Shown: in pieces, positions 26,321 to 34,147 of the stretch
How positions within the stretch are numbered: the stretch's first letter is position 1
Layout of the letters: each line of letters starts with the position of its first letter
Source of the DNA: Archaeoglobus sp. UBA230
Lineage (GTDB): Archaea > Halobacteriota > Archaeoglobi > Archaeoglobales > Archaeoglobaceae
NCBI GenBank assembly: GCA_002507545.1
Contig: DAVR01000026.1
Coordinates: 62,001 to 126,000, forward strand
Direction of reading: 5' to 3'
DNA: 64,000 nt
Position numbers and translations under genes: made by a program
Notes under the pieces: model-generated
Seen by the model: the letters and a program-made list of their open reading frames with translations, nothing else
What the model was told of the DNA's origin: nothing
The model's database searches: none

Positions 26321-27048
26321 AGAGAGACATGAAAAGATACAACAGAGTAGCAAGATTCTACGACATGGTAGAGAGTCTAATGGAACTTACGAACTTCAGG
26401 AGATGGAGAAGGACGCTCTTCAACTTTATCGAGAAAGAGGGAGAGAACTTGCTTGTCCTCGAAATTGGGGCTGGGACAGGCAAAAATCTACCCTTCTACC
26501 CGGATTTCAGTTTTGTTGCAGTGGACATAAGCGAGAAGATGCTCAAGAGGGCGGTAGAGAAAAATAAGAGATATGGAAAGAGGGTTGATTTCGTTATTGG
26601 TGATGCTGAAAAACTGCCATTCAGAGATGAGGCTTTTGATGTTGTTTTCTCAACCTTTGTCTTTTGCTCCGTGGATAATCCAGTCAATGGTCTGAAGGAG
26701 GCTTACAGGGTTCTCAAGAAAGGGGGCAAAGCCTACTTTCTGGAGCACATGCTCCCAGAGAACAGAGTCATTCAGCCATTCTTCCACCTTCTCAACCCCT
26801 TAACCAGACTTTTCGGTCCGGAAATCAACAGAAGGACGGACGAAAATATCAAAAAAGCAGGATTTAGGATTTTAAAGCAATATTTTCTTCTGGGAAGCGT
26901 TTTCAGACTCATAGTTGCAGATAAGGCGTTTGATTCAGGAGATAAAACGTTCCATCAGCTTATGAAACATTCTGAACCATCTGATGGTTCTGAATCTCGA
27001 CGTTTTGACCTGCAACATCTATTGCCCTTGAGGTTAACAGTGTTTTGA
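26317..27048 (+). CDS. Class I SAM-dependent methyltransferase (UbiE/PhoN-like)
   Basis: SAM motif I is VLEIGAGTGKNLPFYPDF, followed by VAVDISEKMLKRAVEKNK, FVIGDAEKLPFRDEAFDVV and YRVLKKGGKAYFLEHM. It resembles phosphatidylethanolamine or quinone methyltransferases, so a lipid or quinone substrate is possible. The expected family end is near VADKAF; the last 35 codons come from a hairpin repeat that recurs at 31255, so the C terminus appears extended by inserted DNA. It is translationally coupled to ccmH. Confidence 0.82.
   Translation: MKRDMKRYNRVARFYDMVESLMELTNFRRWRRTLFNFIEKEGENLLVLEIGAGTGKNLPFYPDFSFVAVDISEKMLKRAVEKNKRYGKRVDFVIGDAEKLPFRDEAFDVVFSTFVFCSVDNPVNGLKEAYRVLKKGGKAYFLEHMLPENRVIQPFFHLLNPLTRLFGPEINRRTDENIKKAGFRILKQYFLLGSVFRLIVADKAFDSGDKTFHQLMKHSEPSDGSESRRFDLQHLLPLRLTVF
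26970..27006. repeat. Hairpin-containing dispersed repeat, copy 1
   Basis: GAACCATCTGATGGTTC is a perfect 17-bp hairpin, followed by TGAATCTCGACGTTT. About 29 of 36 bases match 31255-31291 in the same orientation, including a compensated stem pair. It lies in the 3' end of the methyltransferase gene. It could be an end fragment of a small mobile element (IS200/605-type ends have hairpins), but no transposase is present. Confidence 0.55.
27034..27046. promoter_or_regulatory. Weak TTAAC-N3-GTTAA-like site (8/10)
   Basis: TTAAC-AGT-GTTTT lies 14 bases before the Met/Gly/Tyr-rich protein gene, just ahead of its GAGGTGAT ribosome site. The right arm has two mismatches, so it is only suggestive. 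Confidence 0.3.
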
Positions 27049-27059
27049 GGTGATGCAAG

Positions 27060-27353
27060 ATGGATTGGAAGAAGATAGGTTTGGTTGCAGCACTCGCAGT
27101 TGCTGCGGGGCTGTATGTTGCAGCTGCGATGCCGTGGGGAATGATGGGATATGGAGGATATGGCTACGGGATGCCAATGATGGGTGGATACGGAATGCCG
27201 ATGATGGGCTATGGCGGATATGGAGGATATGATACGAACTACGGATACGACTACAACACCACGCCACAGCAACCACCACAGCAACCGCAGGGCTATTACG
27301 TGCCATACGGCTACTACGGTGGTCACGGCTGCCCGATGATGGGATATTGGTAA
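27060..27353 (+). CDS. Exported Met/Gly/Tyr-rich low-complexity protein
   Basis: The 97-residue protein has a hydrophobic signal (KKIGLVAALAVAAGLYVAAA) then repeats of GYGMPMMGG / GYGMPMMGY, a PQQPPQQPQ stretch and GGHGCPMMGYW. Met-, His- and Cys-rich exported proteins often bind copper, and the next genes encode CuA proteins, so a copper-donor role is plausible but inferred. The N-terminal half of the cytochrome at 31561 has the same kind of MPMMGFGYG repeats. A GAGGTGAT ribosome site precedes ATG. Confidence 0.7.
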   Translation: MDWKKIGLVAALAVAAGLYVAAAMPWGMMGYGGYGYGMPMMGGYGMPMMGYGGYGGYDTNYGYDYNTTPQQPPQQPQGYYVPYGYYGGHGCPMMGYW

Positions 27354-27373
27354 AGTTCGGGTGATCGGCAAGC

Positions 27374-29236
27374 ATGCGCAAGATTTTACTTATTTTTTTA
27401 TTATTTTTTATCTTAGGGGTTGCAGTAACTGCAGAATCACAGACCTTTCAGAGTTCAAAAGTCGTCTACATCGAAGCTTTTCAGTTCGGATACAGAGTTG
27501 TGGCAATACAGGAAGGAGACAAAATATACAGAACCGACACCTTAAGGCTTAATGCGGGAGATACTGTTACCTTCCACGTCGTAACGAAAGATGTAACCCA
27601 CGGATTCAGCATTGATGGTATAACGGACAGCATAGCAGAAAAGTTGCTCGTCATACCCGGCAGAACCCTCGTAGTTGGGCCTATTACCTTTAACGAGCCG
27701 GGGAAGTACAGGATTAGGTGCTCCGTTAACTGCGGCTCCCTGCACCCCTTCATGAGTATGGATATTGTAGTTGAGCCCAACATTCCCTATTACGCCCTCT
27801 CGGGATTCGTTGTAATGATTGGAGTGGCTGCACTCTTTTACAATGGCAAGGGTGGTGATGTTAGAGAGTTACACATTAAGAGCAGACTGCTGAAGTCGAG
27901 GACACTGATTTTCATCCTCACAACCCTGAATCTGTCGGTATTCCTGCTGATAATCCTCACTGGCCTTTTTGGCAGCGTTGTTGGCAGCGAGAACTTTTCA
28001 ATAGCAGTCACGTGGATTCTCTGGTTTGCCCTTGTTGAGTTTGCGATACTCTTCGCCGCGAGAGCTTGGTGTTCCATCTGCCCGATTCCGATAATAGGCG
28101 AATGGATATACAGGAGGAGAATTTTGGGTGTCAGGACTGTAAAGCCGAAGCCGGGCAACTTTCCTGTCAAATACCGAAACATGTGGATTCCCGCCATCGG
28201 CTTCCTCGTGCTTTCGCTCTTCATACCTTGGATAGTGACAAAGCCTCTTGTTACAGCCCTTCTGTTCCTTTCACTCCTCGTTGCTGCTACGGCATTTTAC
28301 ATAACCAATCCACCGCGCTACTTCTGCAAACACATCTGCCCTGCGAGCGGATACATCGGCTACCACTCCAACGCATCCCTGCTTGCCTTAAGGAGTGTTG
28401 ACAGGGAGAGATGCAGGAGTTGCAAGAAGTTCTGTCTGAAGGGCAGCGATGAAGGTTATCCTTGCCCTTGGAAGTTATATCCAGGTGGAAACGATGAAAA
28501 TACCTACTGCGGCCTCTGCTTCGAGTGTCTGAGAACTTGTAAATACGACAACATTGTTTTAAAGCTGAGAATGCCGTTTGAAGAGCTCGCGAGGAAGGCT
28601 GTTAGAGTAGCAAAATCTGGAAAATTTGATGAAACAGCGATGGGCTACATAAGGTTTGGCTTAGCGATATTCTACGAGCTATTTTTCTTCGGCAGTCTCT
28701 ACTGGCTAAAGGACTTCGGAAACCTCGGAAATCCATACGGGGTTAACATCGAAAACGCCCATCTACTTGCTCCATCAATAATCGGAGTTCTGAAGTGGTC
28801 TATTTGGGCTGCAATCGTTTTGTCGGCAATAGTGGCAATTGCTGCACTATACTACTCTTTCAGCTATATAGCAGCAAAACTCACCAAACTGAATCCGCAA
28901 AAAGTTTTCGTAGCGCTCAGCTACTCTCTCGTCCCCTACGGTCTTTTTGTATGGGCTGGATTCGCTGTCGGGTTGCTATCCTACTTTTACATCTATCCCT
29001 TCAGCGCCTTCTTTGATCCGTTTGGACTGGAGAAGAATGCATTTCCCACATCGCTGACAGCTAAGCAGATCATACTCCTTCAAACACCATTCATCGCTCT
29101 TGCCCTCACATCAGCCATTATCGCAGCAAAAAGGATTGCTGAGAAGATAACCACGAAATCAACGACAGTGGCAGTTATTTACAGCATACCGCACTTCCTT
29201 ACAGCTTTAATACTTATTAGAATTATTGCGGGGTGA
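27374..29236 (+). CDS. CuA cupredoxin fused to NosR/NapH-like membrane polyferredoxin
   Basis: The 620-residue fusion has a signal peptide, a COX2-like cupredoxin with a complete CuA loop (CSVNCGSLHPFM, C-x3-C-x3-H-x2-M, about residues 116-127), then membrane helices with NosR/NapH motifs (CSICPIP; CKHICPASGYIG) and a cytoplasmic Fe-S segment (CRSCKKFC; CGLCFECLRTC), and more helices. It could move electrons between the membrane pool and an external copper enzyme. No nosZ is present here. It is followed by a second CuA protein. Confidence 0.82.
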   Translation: MRKILLIFLLFFILGVAVTAESQTFQSSKVVYIEAFQFGYRVVAIQEGDKIYRTDTLRLNAGDTVTFHVVTKDVTHGFSIDGITDSIAEKLLVIPGRTLVVGPITFNEPGKYRIRCSVNCGSLHPFMSMDIVVEPNIPYYALSGFVVMIGVAALFYNGKGGDVRELHIKSRLLKSRTLIFILTTLNLSVFLLIILTGLFGSVVGSENFSIAVTWILWFALVEFAILFAARAWCSICPIPIIGEWIYRRRILGVRTVKPKPGNFPVKYRNMWIPAIGFLVLSLFIPWIVTKPLVTALLFLSLLVAATAFYITNPPRYFCKHICPASGYIGYHSNASLLALRSVDRERCRSCKKFCLKGSDEGYPCPWKLYPGGNDENTYCGLCFECLRTCKYDNIVLKLRMPFEELARKAVRVAKSGKFDETAMGYIRFGLAIFYELFFFGSLYWLKDFGNLGNPYGVNIENAHLLAPSIIGVLKWSIWAAIVLSAIVAIAALYYSFSYIAAKLTKLNPQKVFVALSYSLVPYGLFVWAGFAVGLLSYFYIYPFSAFFDPFGLEKNAFPTSLTAKQIILLQTPFIALALTSAIIAAKRIAEKITTKSTTVAVIYSIPHFLTALILIRIIAG

Positions 29237-29240
29237 TGGT

Positions 29241-29618
29241 GTGGATAGGAGAGAGTTAGTCGCTCTGCTTTTCGTCGCAATCGCCGTAGCGATTCCTGTG
29301 TATTTGACCATCAACACCAAGCTTTCTGAAAGGCAGAATCCTGAAATTGTCATCGAAGCTTACGTTACTGAATCGGGAGGGTTCAAACCGAACTACATAG
29401 TCGTGCCCAAGGGCAGCAAGGTCAGAATTGTGTTCAAAGCTGCCGACGTGACGCACGGCATCTTCATCCCTTCTCTCGGAGTGAATAAACTGATTCCCGC
29501 GGGTAGCGAGGTGGTTGTGGAGTTTGTTGCTGAGAAGGAGGGAGTCTATCCTTTCATGTGCTCAGTGTATTGCAGCCCCTATCACAGGTTTATGAGAGGA
29601 ACGATTGTGGTTGTCTGA
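29241..29618 (+). CDS. Membrane-anchored CuA protein (COX2-like)
   Basis: The 126-residue protein has an N-terminal anchor (LVALLFVAIAVAIPVYLTI) and a cupredoxin domain with CSVYCSPYHRFM, a complete CuA loop, and an upstream His (DVTHGIFIP). The likely start is GTG 29241, just after the GGGGTGAT ribosome-site-like stretch that overlaps the previous stop. No cytochrome oxidase subunit I is nearby, so it probably serves as a copper electron carrier for the preceding fusion or an unlinked enzyme. Confidence 0.85.
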   Translation: MDRRELVALLFVAIAVAIPVYLTINTKLSERQNPEIVIEAYVTESGGFKPNYIVVPKGSKVRIVFKAADVTHGIFIPSLGVNKLIPAGSEVVVEFVAEKEGVYPFMCSVYCSPYHRFMRGTIVVV

Positions 29619-29681
29619 TTATTTTTTGGGCATCTCAAAAAGTTTCATCATCCCATTGAAATTTACAGCTCCCAGACGCCA

Positions 29682-30833
29682 TTATCGAGCCTCCCATGCT
29701 GCTCTTTCCAGTCCAACCTTTAAAAGTAAAAGTGCAGCAAGTTCTGCTAAAATAACATAAGCAATCAGATACCTCACTGAAATGTCGTAAAACAGCCCAA
29801 CGGCAACACTTCCCGCAAAAAAGGCTACTCCATATGCTGTGTTGAATATACCGTAAGCTGTGCTTCTAAGCTCTGCACCAACCAAATCAGCCACTGCCGC
29901 ACGCATAATCGTTTCCTGCATCCCCATTGCAATGCCCCAAGCAACGATTCCTATCAAAGCCAGAGTCCATGAATGGGAGAAAGAGAGGAGGATTAGCGGA
30001 GTGATAACAGGCACAAGGGTGAGAGACTTTAATCCGACTTTGTCGTAGGCTTTGCCTGTAGCCAAAGCTGCAAGCGCATCTACGCCCATTGCGATTGCGT
30101 AGATTATCGGAATGAAAGCATCGGAAATTATGGACTGAGTTTTGAGATGGTACGAGATTATCTGGAAGTTTGCAAATCCAGCCATGCTTAAGAAGATAAA
30201 TAGTGTGTAAAGCCAGAAAGTCCTTGGAAGTTTCCTGTCTCTAAGTTTAAACTCGGCTTCGAGCGTATGAGGGGAAGGATACTCAACTCTTGCGAAGGAA
30301 AGTGTTAAAAGTGCTAAAATGGCTGGAATCAGGAGGATCGCGAAACCCTCGCGATAGCCTCCATTCAGGTAGAATACAGCGAAGAATATCAGGGGACCGA
30401 TAATCGCACCAATCTGGTCGAGGGCTTCGTGTATTCCAAACCCCCATCCTCTGCCAACCTGTTTCGTTGCGAAGGAAAGTATGGCATCTCTCGCAGGGGA
30501 TCGGATGGCTTTTCCTGTCCTTTCCAGTACTATCAGCAGCGCTGCAATCTCCCACTGATTTGCCAAAGCAAGAAGAGGAATGGCGAGAATCAGACCGTAG
30601 CCGATGAAGGTCATGGCCCAGTAACGCTTCGTTCTGTCTGCAACGTATCCTGAAACAAGCCTCAGCGCAAATCCGGAGAGCTCACCAACTCCAACAACAA
30701 AACCGAGTAGAGCGGCACTTACACCAAAAGTTGCTAAGTAGGGGCCTACAACGCTCCTTGCCCCCTCATATGTCATGTCGCCGAAGAGACTAACAAGTCC
30801 CATCAGGATAATGAATCTGACAGCCTTTTGCAT
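29682..30833 (-). CDS. MFS transporter
   Basis: The 383-residue protein has about 12 hydrophobic segments and the loop GYVADRTKRYWAMTFIGYG between TM2 and TM3, a variant of the MFS GxLaDrxGrr motif. Internal repeats around VAWGIAMGMQETIMRAAVAD are typical. The substrate is unknown; many relatives are drug or metabolite exporters. It follows the PadR regulator with 1 base between, so the two form an operon and the regulator probably controls export. Confidence 0.85.
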   Translation of the reverse strand: MQKAVRFIILMGLVSLFGDMTYEGARSVVGPYLATFGVSAALLGFVVGVGELSGFALRLVSGYVADRTKRYWAMTFIGYGLILAIPLLALANQWEIAALLIVLERTGKAIRSPARDAILSFATKQVGRGWGFGIHEALDQIGAIIGPLIFFAVFYLNGGYREGFAILLIPAILALLTLSFARVEYPSPHTLEAEFKLRDRKLPRTFWLYTLFIFLSMAGFANFQIISYHLKTQSIISDAFIPIIYAIAMGVDALAALATGKAYDKVGLKSLTLVPVITPLILLSFSHSWTLALIGIVAWGIAMGMQETIMRAAVADLVGAELRSTAYGIFNTAYGVAFFAGSVAVGLFYDISVRYLIAYVILAELAALLLLKVGLERAAWEAR

Positions 30834-30834
30834 T

Positions 30835-31146
30835 TCAACCCTCCATCAACTCGCTGAAAAGTTCCCTTACTCTCCTTTTCGCCTGCTCAAGCGCCTCCAA
30901 ACCCTTTTCTGTAATTCGATATACCCTCCTTACCTTCCCTTCGACAACCACACTCCTCGACTTCAGCAGTCCATCCCTCTCCATTTCGTGGAGTATTGGG
31001 TAAAGAGTTCCAGGACTTAAGGTATATCCATGCCTCTCAAGCTCTTTCATCATCCAAACTCCGTATATCTCCTCTTTCGATGCATGATACAGGATGTGTA
31101 TCCTCACAAACCCGAGAAACAGCTTTCTCTCAAGCATTGATATCAT
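30835..31146 (-). CDS. PadR-family transcriptional regulator
   Basis: The 103-residue winged helix has YGVWMMKELERHGYTLSPGT and LYPILHEMERDGLLKSRSVV, the diagnostic PadR motif, and a wing with VEGKVRRVYRIT. PadR proteins usually repress a neighbouring efflux gene. Its leaderless-type promoter contains TTTAAATA about 25 bases upstream and an inverted repeat at 31154. It is co-transcribed with the MFS gene. Confidence 0.9.
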   Translation of the reverse strand: MISMLERKLFLGFVRIHILYHASKEEIYGVWMMKELERHGYTLSPGTLYPILHEMERDGLLKSRSVVVEGKVRRVYRITEKGLEALEQAKRRVRELFSELMEG

Positions 31147-31153
31147 ATTTCGT

Positions 31154-31168
31154 TATCGGTTTTCGATA
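31154..31168. promoter_or_regulatory. Inverted repeat TATCG-N5-CGATA before padR/MFS operon
   Basis: TATCGGTTTTCGATA lies between the probable TATA box and the ATG of the PadR gene, a good place for autorepression. The arms are only 5 bp. Confidence 0.4.
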
Positions 31169-31560
31169 TTTAAATCTTCTCAAATATTGCAGCCATGCTC
31201 CAAAAGACGGAAAGGTAAAATTCAATTCTGAAACGTCTGACGAATTTTAAAGGGTGTCTGAATCACCTTGTGGTTCCGAATTTCGACGTTTGCGGCATGG
31301 GAATAGTTAAGAGTGGAGCGGTATTGACCATCCAGTTGAGAAAGGTATAGGTATGGGTGACAGTGGAGTCTTCCACCATACTCTCCTGTTATCGCAAAGA
31401 AAGCCAAAGCAAACACATATCTAATGAAACCTTGATAACCTTTCCTCTATCACCAGCACTTTTCTCATGTTGTATCTGTTATTTCCAGTCAATCACACAT
31501 GAGTCGTAATTGGATGAAGGTTTCTGAGTGTAACGAACCTCACAAGTAACGGAACCGCCA
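31169..31560. other. Gene-free interval with repeat remnants
   Basis: Apart from the PadR promoter at its left end, this stretch has no convincing gene. It holds the second hairpin repeat (31255-31291) and, just before it at 31222, a partial look-alike (TTCTGAAACGTCTGACGAA). Short open frames here show no protein-like character or start signals. Confidence 0.5.
31255..31291. repeat. Hairpin-containing dispersed repeat, copy 2
   Basis: GAATCACCTTGTGGTTC forms the same stem as copy 1 at 26970 with one G-T pair, followed by CGAATTTCGACGTTT. The two copies bracket, in direct orientation, the segment with the CuA genes, the MFS carrier and padR. Confidence 0.5.
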
Positions 31561-32097
31561 TTAACCAAGCTCCTTGAGATAGGTTATAACGTCATTCAGG
31601 TCCTCATTGCTCATCTGCCATCTCGGCATGCACCAGTCCAATGTTTCACCCTCATGGACTCCCTTTGTTATTGCCAGCTTGATTTCCTCATCATCCATAC
31701 CATCTTCTGCGAGAGCAGAGTATCTGATATCCGGAGCCTTTTCATCGCACATCATTGGCACAAAGCCGCCTCTACCATCTCTACCGTGGCAGTTGACGCA
31801 ACTGCCTCCATGCATGACAAGCCATTGAGGGCCGCCTGTGAACGGAATCCTCTCTCCCTCTTCATTTATCCCGGTGAAGTAAATCTTTTCACCGTTGGAT
31901 TCGAATGTTGCTGGACCCTGACAGCAACCGGGAGGGTAGTAGCGTCCGTCCTGATATCCCATCCCACCACCCATCATCGGCGTGCCATAGCCAAAACCCA
32001 TCATTGGCATATAGCCGTAGGGTGTGAAAGAGTAAAGAACTAAAACAACCCCTACCCCTGCGATAATTCCTATTACAAGGTAAGCAACTTTGTCCAT
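31561..32097 (-). CDS. Membrane-anchored monohaem cytochrome c with Met/Gly/Tyr-rich linker
   Basis: The 178-residue protein has an N-terminal anchor (KVAYLVIGIIAGVGVVLVLY), a Met/Gly/Tyr-rich linker (MPMMGFGYGTPMMGGGMGY), a CC pair, then a class I cytochrome c domain with CVNCH and a probable axial Met in DWCMPRWQM. It should be attached outside and matured by the CcmF system at 23985. I chose ATG 32097 (MDKVAYLV), three codons after the first possible start. Partner oxidase or reductase is not evident; the CuA proteins are candidates. Confidence 0.82.
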   Translation of the reverse strand: MDKVAYLVIGIIAGVGVVLVLYSFTPYGYMPMMGFGYGTPMMGGGMGYQDGRYYPPGCCQGPATFESNGEKIYFTGINEEGERIPFTGGPQWLVMHGGSCVNCHGRDGRGGFVPMMCDEKAPDIRYSALAEDGMDDEEIKLAITKGVHEGETLDWCMPRWQMSNEDLNDVITYLKELG

Positions 32098-32149
32098 GAT
32101 TATCAATTGTGAAAATACTATATAAAACTATTCCTAATCAAAGTTAAAT

Positions 32150-32536
32150 TTAAATGAAAACAATATTATCTGCACCAATAACCTCTGTCAACCCACCAAT
32201 TTTGTCAACCCACTTGGGTAAGTCCTCTTTTTTTAAATTGAACAGTTCCATGCTTCCTGAGCAGGCTATTATCCGAAGAGTTCCGAAAGACTTGCCGAGG
32301 TTTACGATCTGATCAAGTTCTCTCAGTATCCCTCTTTTTATTCCTCTCTCTATTATCTCTCTCTCCTCGTCCCCATCAAAGACCTTCTCTCGCATACATA
32401 TGTTTCTGAGAGCCCAGTAGGTAAGAAAAACCTGCACCTCCTCCTTCATCGAAGCAAGGATACTTGCTATGCTGAAAGCATGGTAAATTCGATCCCACTC
32501 TCCACTATGTATGATTATTCCAACTATACGATCCAT
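32150..32536 (-). CDS. DsrE-family protein (DsrE2-like)
   Basis: About 128 residues from ATG 32536 (MDRIVGIIIHSGEWDRIYHA). The fold pattern and the cysteine in LRIIACSGSMELF match the sulfur-binding strand of DsrE2-type sulfurtransferases, which exchange persulfide with TusA. I prefer ATG 32536 over an upstream start because a TTTTTAAAAGC box lies about 25 bases upstream and a TTAAC-N3-GTTAA-type site overlaps the transcript start. It is divergent from the sulfur-carrier operon, from which it may be co-regulated. Confidence 0.82.
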   Translation of the reverse strand: MDRIVGIIIHSGEWDRIYHAFSIASILASMKEEVQVFLTYWALRNICMREKVFDGDEEREIIERGIKRGILRELDQIVNLGKSFGTLRIIACSGSMELFNLKKEDLPKWVDKIGGLTEVIGADNIVFI

Positions 32537-32538
32537 GT

Positions 32539-32551
32539 TAAACACTGTTAA
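32539..32551. promoter_or_regulatory. TTAAC-N3-GTTAA site, DsrE promoter (9/10)
   Basis: TAAAC-ACT-GTTAA lies directly upstream of the start codon at 32536, over the expected start of a leaderless transcript. One mismatch to the motif. Confidence 0.65.
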
Positions 32552-32633
32552 CAAAGTTTTTAAAAGCTTATCGCAAGTTCTATTACAAATATGCATTTAA
32601 CACTGACCAAAAATTATTAATACTCATATTGAC

Positions 32634-32646
32634 TTAACACAGTTAT
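32634..32646. promoter_or_regulatory. TTAAC-N3-GTTAA site over the PLP-enzyme start (9/10)
   Basis: TTAAC-ACA-GTTAT covers the first two bases of the ATG at 32645. An AATTATTAATACT box sits about 25 bases upstream. A half site (TTAAC-ACT-GACC) lies at 32597. Confidence 0.6.
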
Positions 32647-33871
32647 GTATTTGAAGGGTTTGAAATGCAGAATTTGTGGAGAGGAGTATGCTGCCGAACC
32701 CATATACTACTGCAGCTACTGCTTTGGCCCCCTTGAAGCCGTTTACGATTACGAGAGGATAAAGGAGACGGTGACGAGAGAGGAGATAGAGAAGAGAGTG
32801 CAGAGCATATGGAGATACAGAGAGTTTCTGCCTGTAAATACGAAGCCAGTTGATCTCGGAGCTGGTTTCACCAGATTCATTCATGCCGAGAACCTCGGAA
32901 GAGAACTGGGGCTCAGGAACCTCTACCTGCTCGATGACTCCACTAACCCTACCTACTCCTTCAAAGATAGGGTTGTCAGCGTTGCAGTGACGAAAGCCAA
33001 GGAATTTGGATTCAAAGCAGTTGGATGTGCCTCTACAGGGAACCTCGCCGGCAGTCTTGCCGCCCATGCAGCAAAAGCAAGAATACCGGCCTACATCTTC
33101 GTTCCGGCTGGAATAGAGAAGAACAAAATAGTTCAGGCTTTAGTTCACGGGGCAAACGTGATAGAGGTTGAAGGTAGCTATGATGACGCCAACAGGCTTG
33201 CAACTGAGATTGCAGAAAGAAAGAGGGACTGGGGTTTCGTAAACATAAACCTCCGCCCCTACTATGTAGAGGGCAGCAAGACCCTCGCCTACGAAACCGC
33301 TGAGAGACTCGGCTGGACAACACCCGATCAGGTTATTGTTCCCGTCGCATCTGGGGCGCTGCTTTACTCTATATATCGCGGTTTCAGGGATTTCGAGCAG
33401 GTCGGGTTTGTTGGGGAGAGTGATGTCGTGTTCAACGCAGCCCAGCCTGCTAACTTTCCGGTAGCGAGGGCTATAAGGGAGGGAAAGGAAGTTGAGCCAG
33501 TTGAAAGGATTGAAACGATCGTGCACAGCTTAGCTATTGGCAATCCATCAGACGGGATATTCGCTAAGAAGGTTGTAGAGAAGAGCGGGGGCTATGCCGA
33601 AGACCCGACAGATGATGAGGTTATAGAGGCTGTTAGGCTCCTCGCAAGAACTGAGGGCATCTTTACCGAACTCGCTGGTGGTGTTACCATAGCATCCTTG
33701 AAGAGGCTCGTGGAAGAGGGAAGGATAGATGCGGATGATTTGGTGGTTGCCTACTTGACAGGAAACGGTCTCAAAACAGCTGATGCGATTGCTGGTAAAT
33801 TACAAACTGTCAAAATCAAGCCGAGAATCGAGGAATTTGAGAAACTGACGAATGTGGAGGTGTTAGCATGA
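32645..33871 (+). CDS. Threonine-synthase-like PLP enzyme linked to a sulfur carrier
   Basis: The 408-residue fold-type II PLP protein has a zinc-ribbon (CRICGEEYAAEPIYYCSYC), the PLP lysine in NPTYSFKDRVVSVA, the phosphate loop CASTGNLAGSLAAHAA and LTGNGLKTADAI. It is a ThrC paralogue of the gene at 20928. Here it overlaps a ThiS/MoaD-like gene and precedes an E1-like enzyme and TusA, so I infer that it may use a protein thiocarboxylate to sulfurate an activated amino acid (homocysteine or cysteine formation), as CysM-CysO or the Wolinella Hcy system do. Plain threonine synthase remains possible. Confidence 0.75.
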   Translation: MYLKGLKCRICGEEYAAEPIYYCSYCFGPLEAVYDYERIKETVTREEIEKRVQSIWRYREFLPVNTKPVDLGAGFTRFIHAENLGRELGLRNLYLLDDSTNPTYSFKDRVVSVAVTKAKEFGFKAVGCASTGNLAGSLAAHAAKARIPAYIFVPAGIEKNKIVQALVHGANVIEVEGSYDDANRLATEIAERKRDWGFVNINLRPYYVEGSKTLAYETAERLGWTTPDQVIVPVASGALLYSIYRGFRDFEQVGFVGESDVVFNAAQPANFPVARAIREGKEVEPVERIETIVHSLAIGNPSDGIFAKKVVEKSGGYAEDPTDDEVIEAVRLLARTEGIFTELAGGVTIASLKRLVEEGRIDADDLVVAYLTGNGLKTADAIAGKLQTVKIKPRIEEFEKLTNVEVLA

Positions 33872-34131
33872 AGGTAAGGCTTCCAGCGTCAATTTACAGA
33901 GATGCAGAAATAGAAATTGATGCTGATGAGATAACTGTAGAGGAACTTGTGAAAATTCTTTCTGAGAAGATAGGAAGAGACCTAAGGAAGCTGATAATAA
34001 GAAATGGAGACTTAAGCCCCTTTGTCAATGTATTTATAAACGGCAAGAATGTGAGGCATGAGAAGGGGTTAAAAACCATAGTGAAGAAGGGGGATGAAGT
34101 CTCGCTCGTTCCAGCAGTGGCTGGGGGTTGA
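33868..34131 (+). CDS. ThiS/MoaD-like sulfur-carrier protein
   Basis: The 87-residue beta-grasp protein ends in the diagnostic AVAGG, which an E1-like enzyme adenylates and converts to a thiocarboxylate. VEELVKILSEKIGRDL and FVNVFINGKNVRHEKG match the MoaD/ThiS fold. It overlaps the PLP enzyme by 4 bases and lies 16 bases before the E1-like gene. Roles in molybdopterin or thiamine synthesis are alternatives, but the PLP-enzyme overlap favours amino-acid sulfuration. Confidence 0.88.
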   Translation: MKVRLPASIYRDAEIEIDADEITVEELVKILSEKIGRDLRKLIIRNGDLSPFVNVFINGKNVRHEKGLKTIVKKGDEVSLVPAVAGG

Positions 34132-34147
34132 TGCGAGGATGATGTAA

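Noticed and set aside
31222-31416. Minus-strand 64-residue frame in the gene-free interval
   Set aside because: It overlaps the hairpin repeat, has no promoter or ribosome site and no recognisable family.
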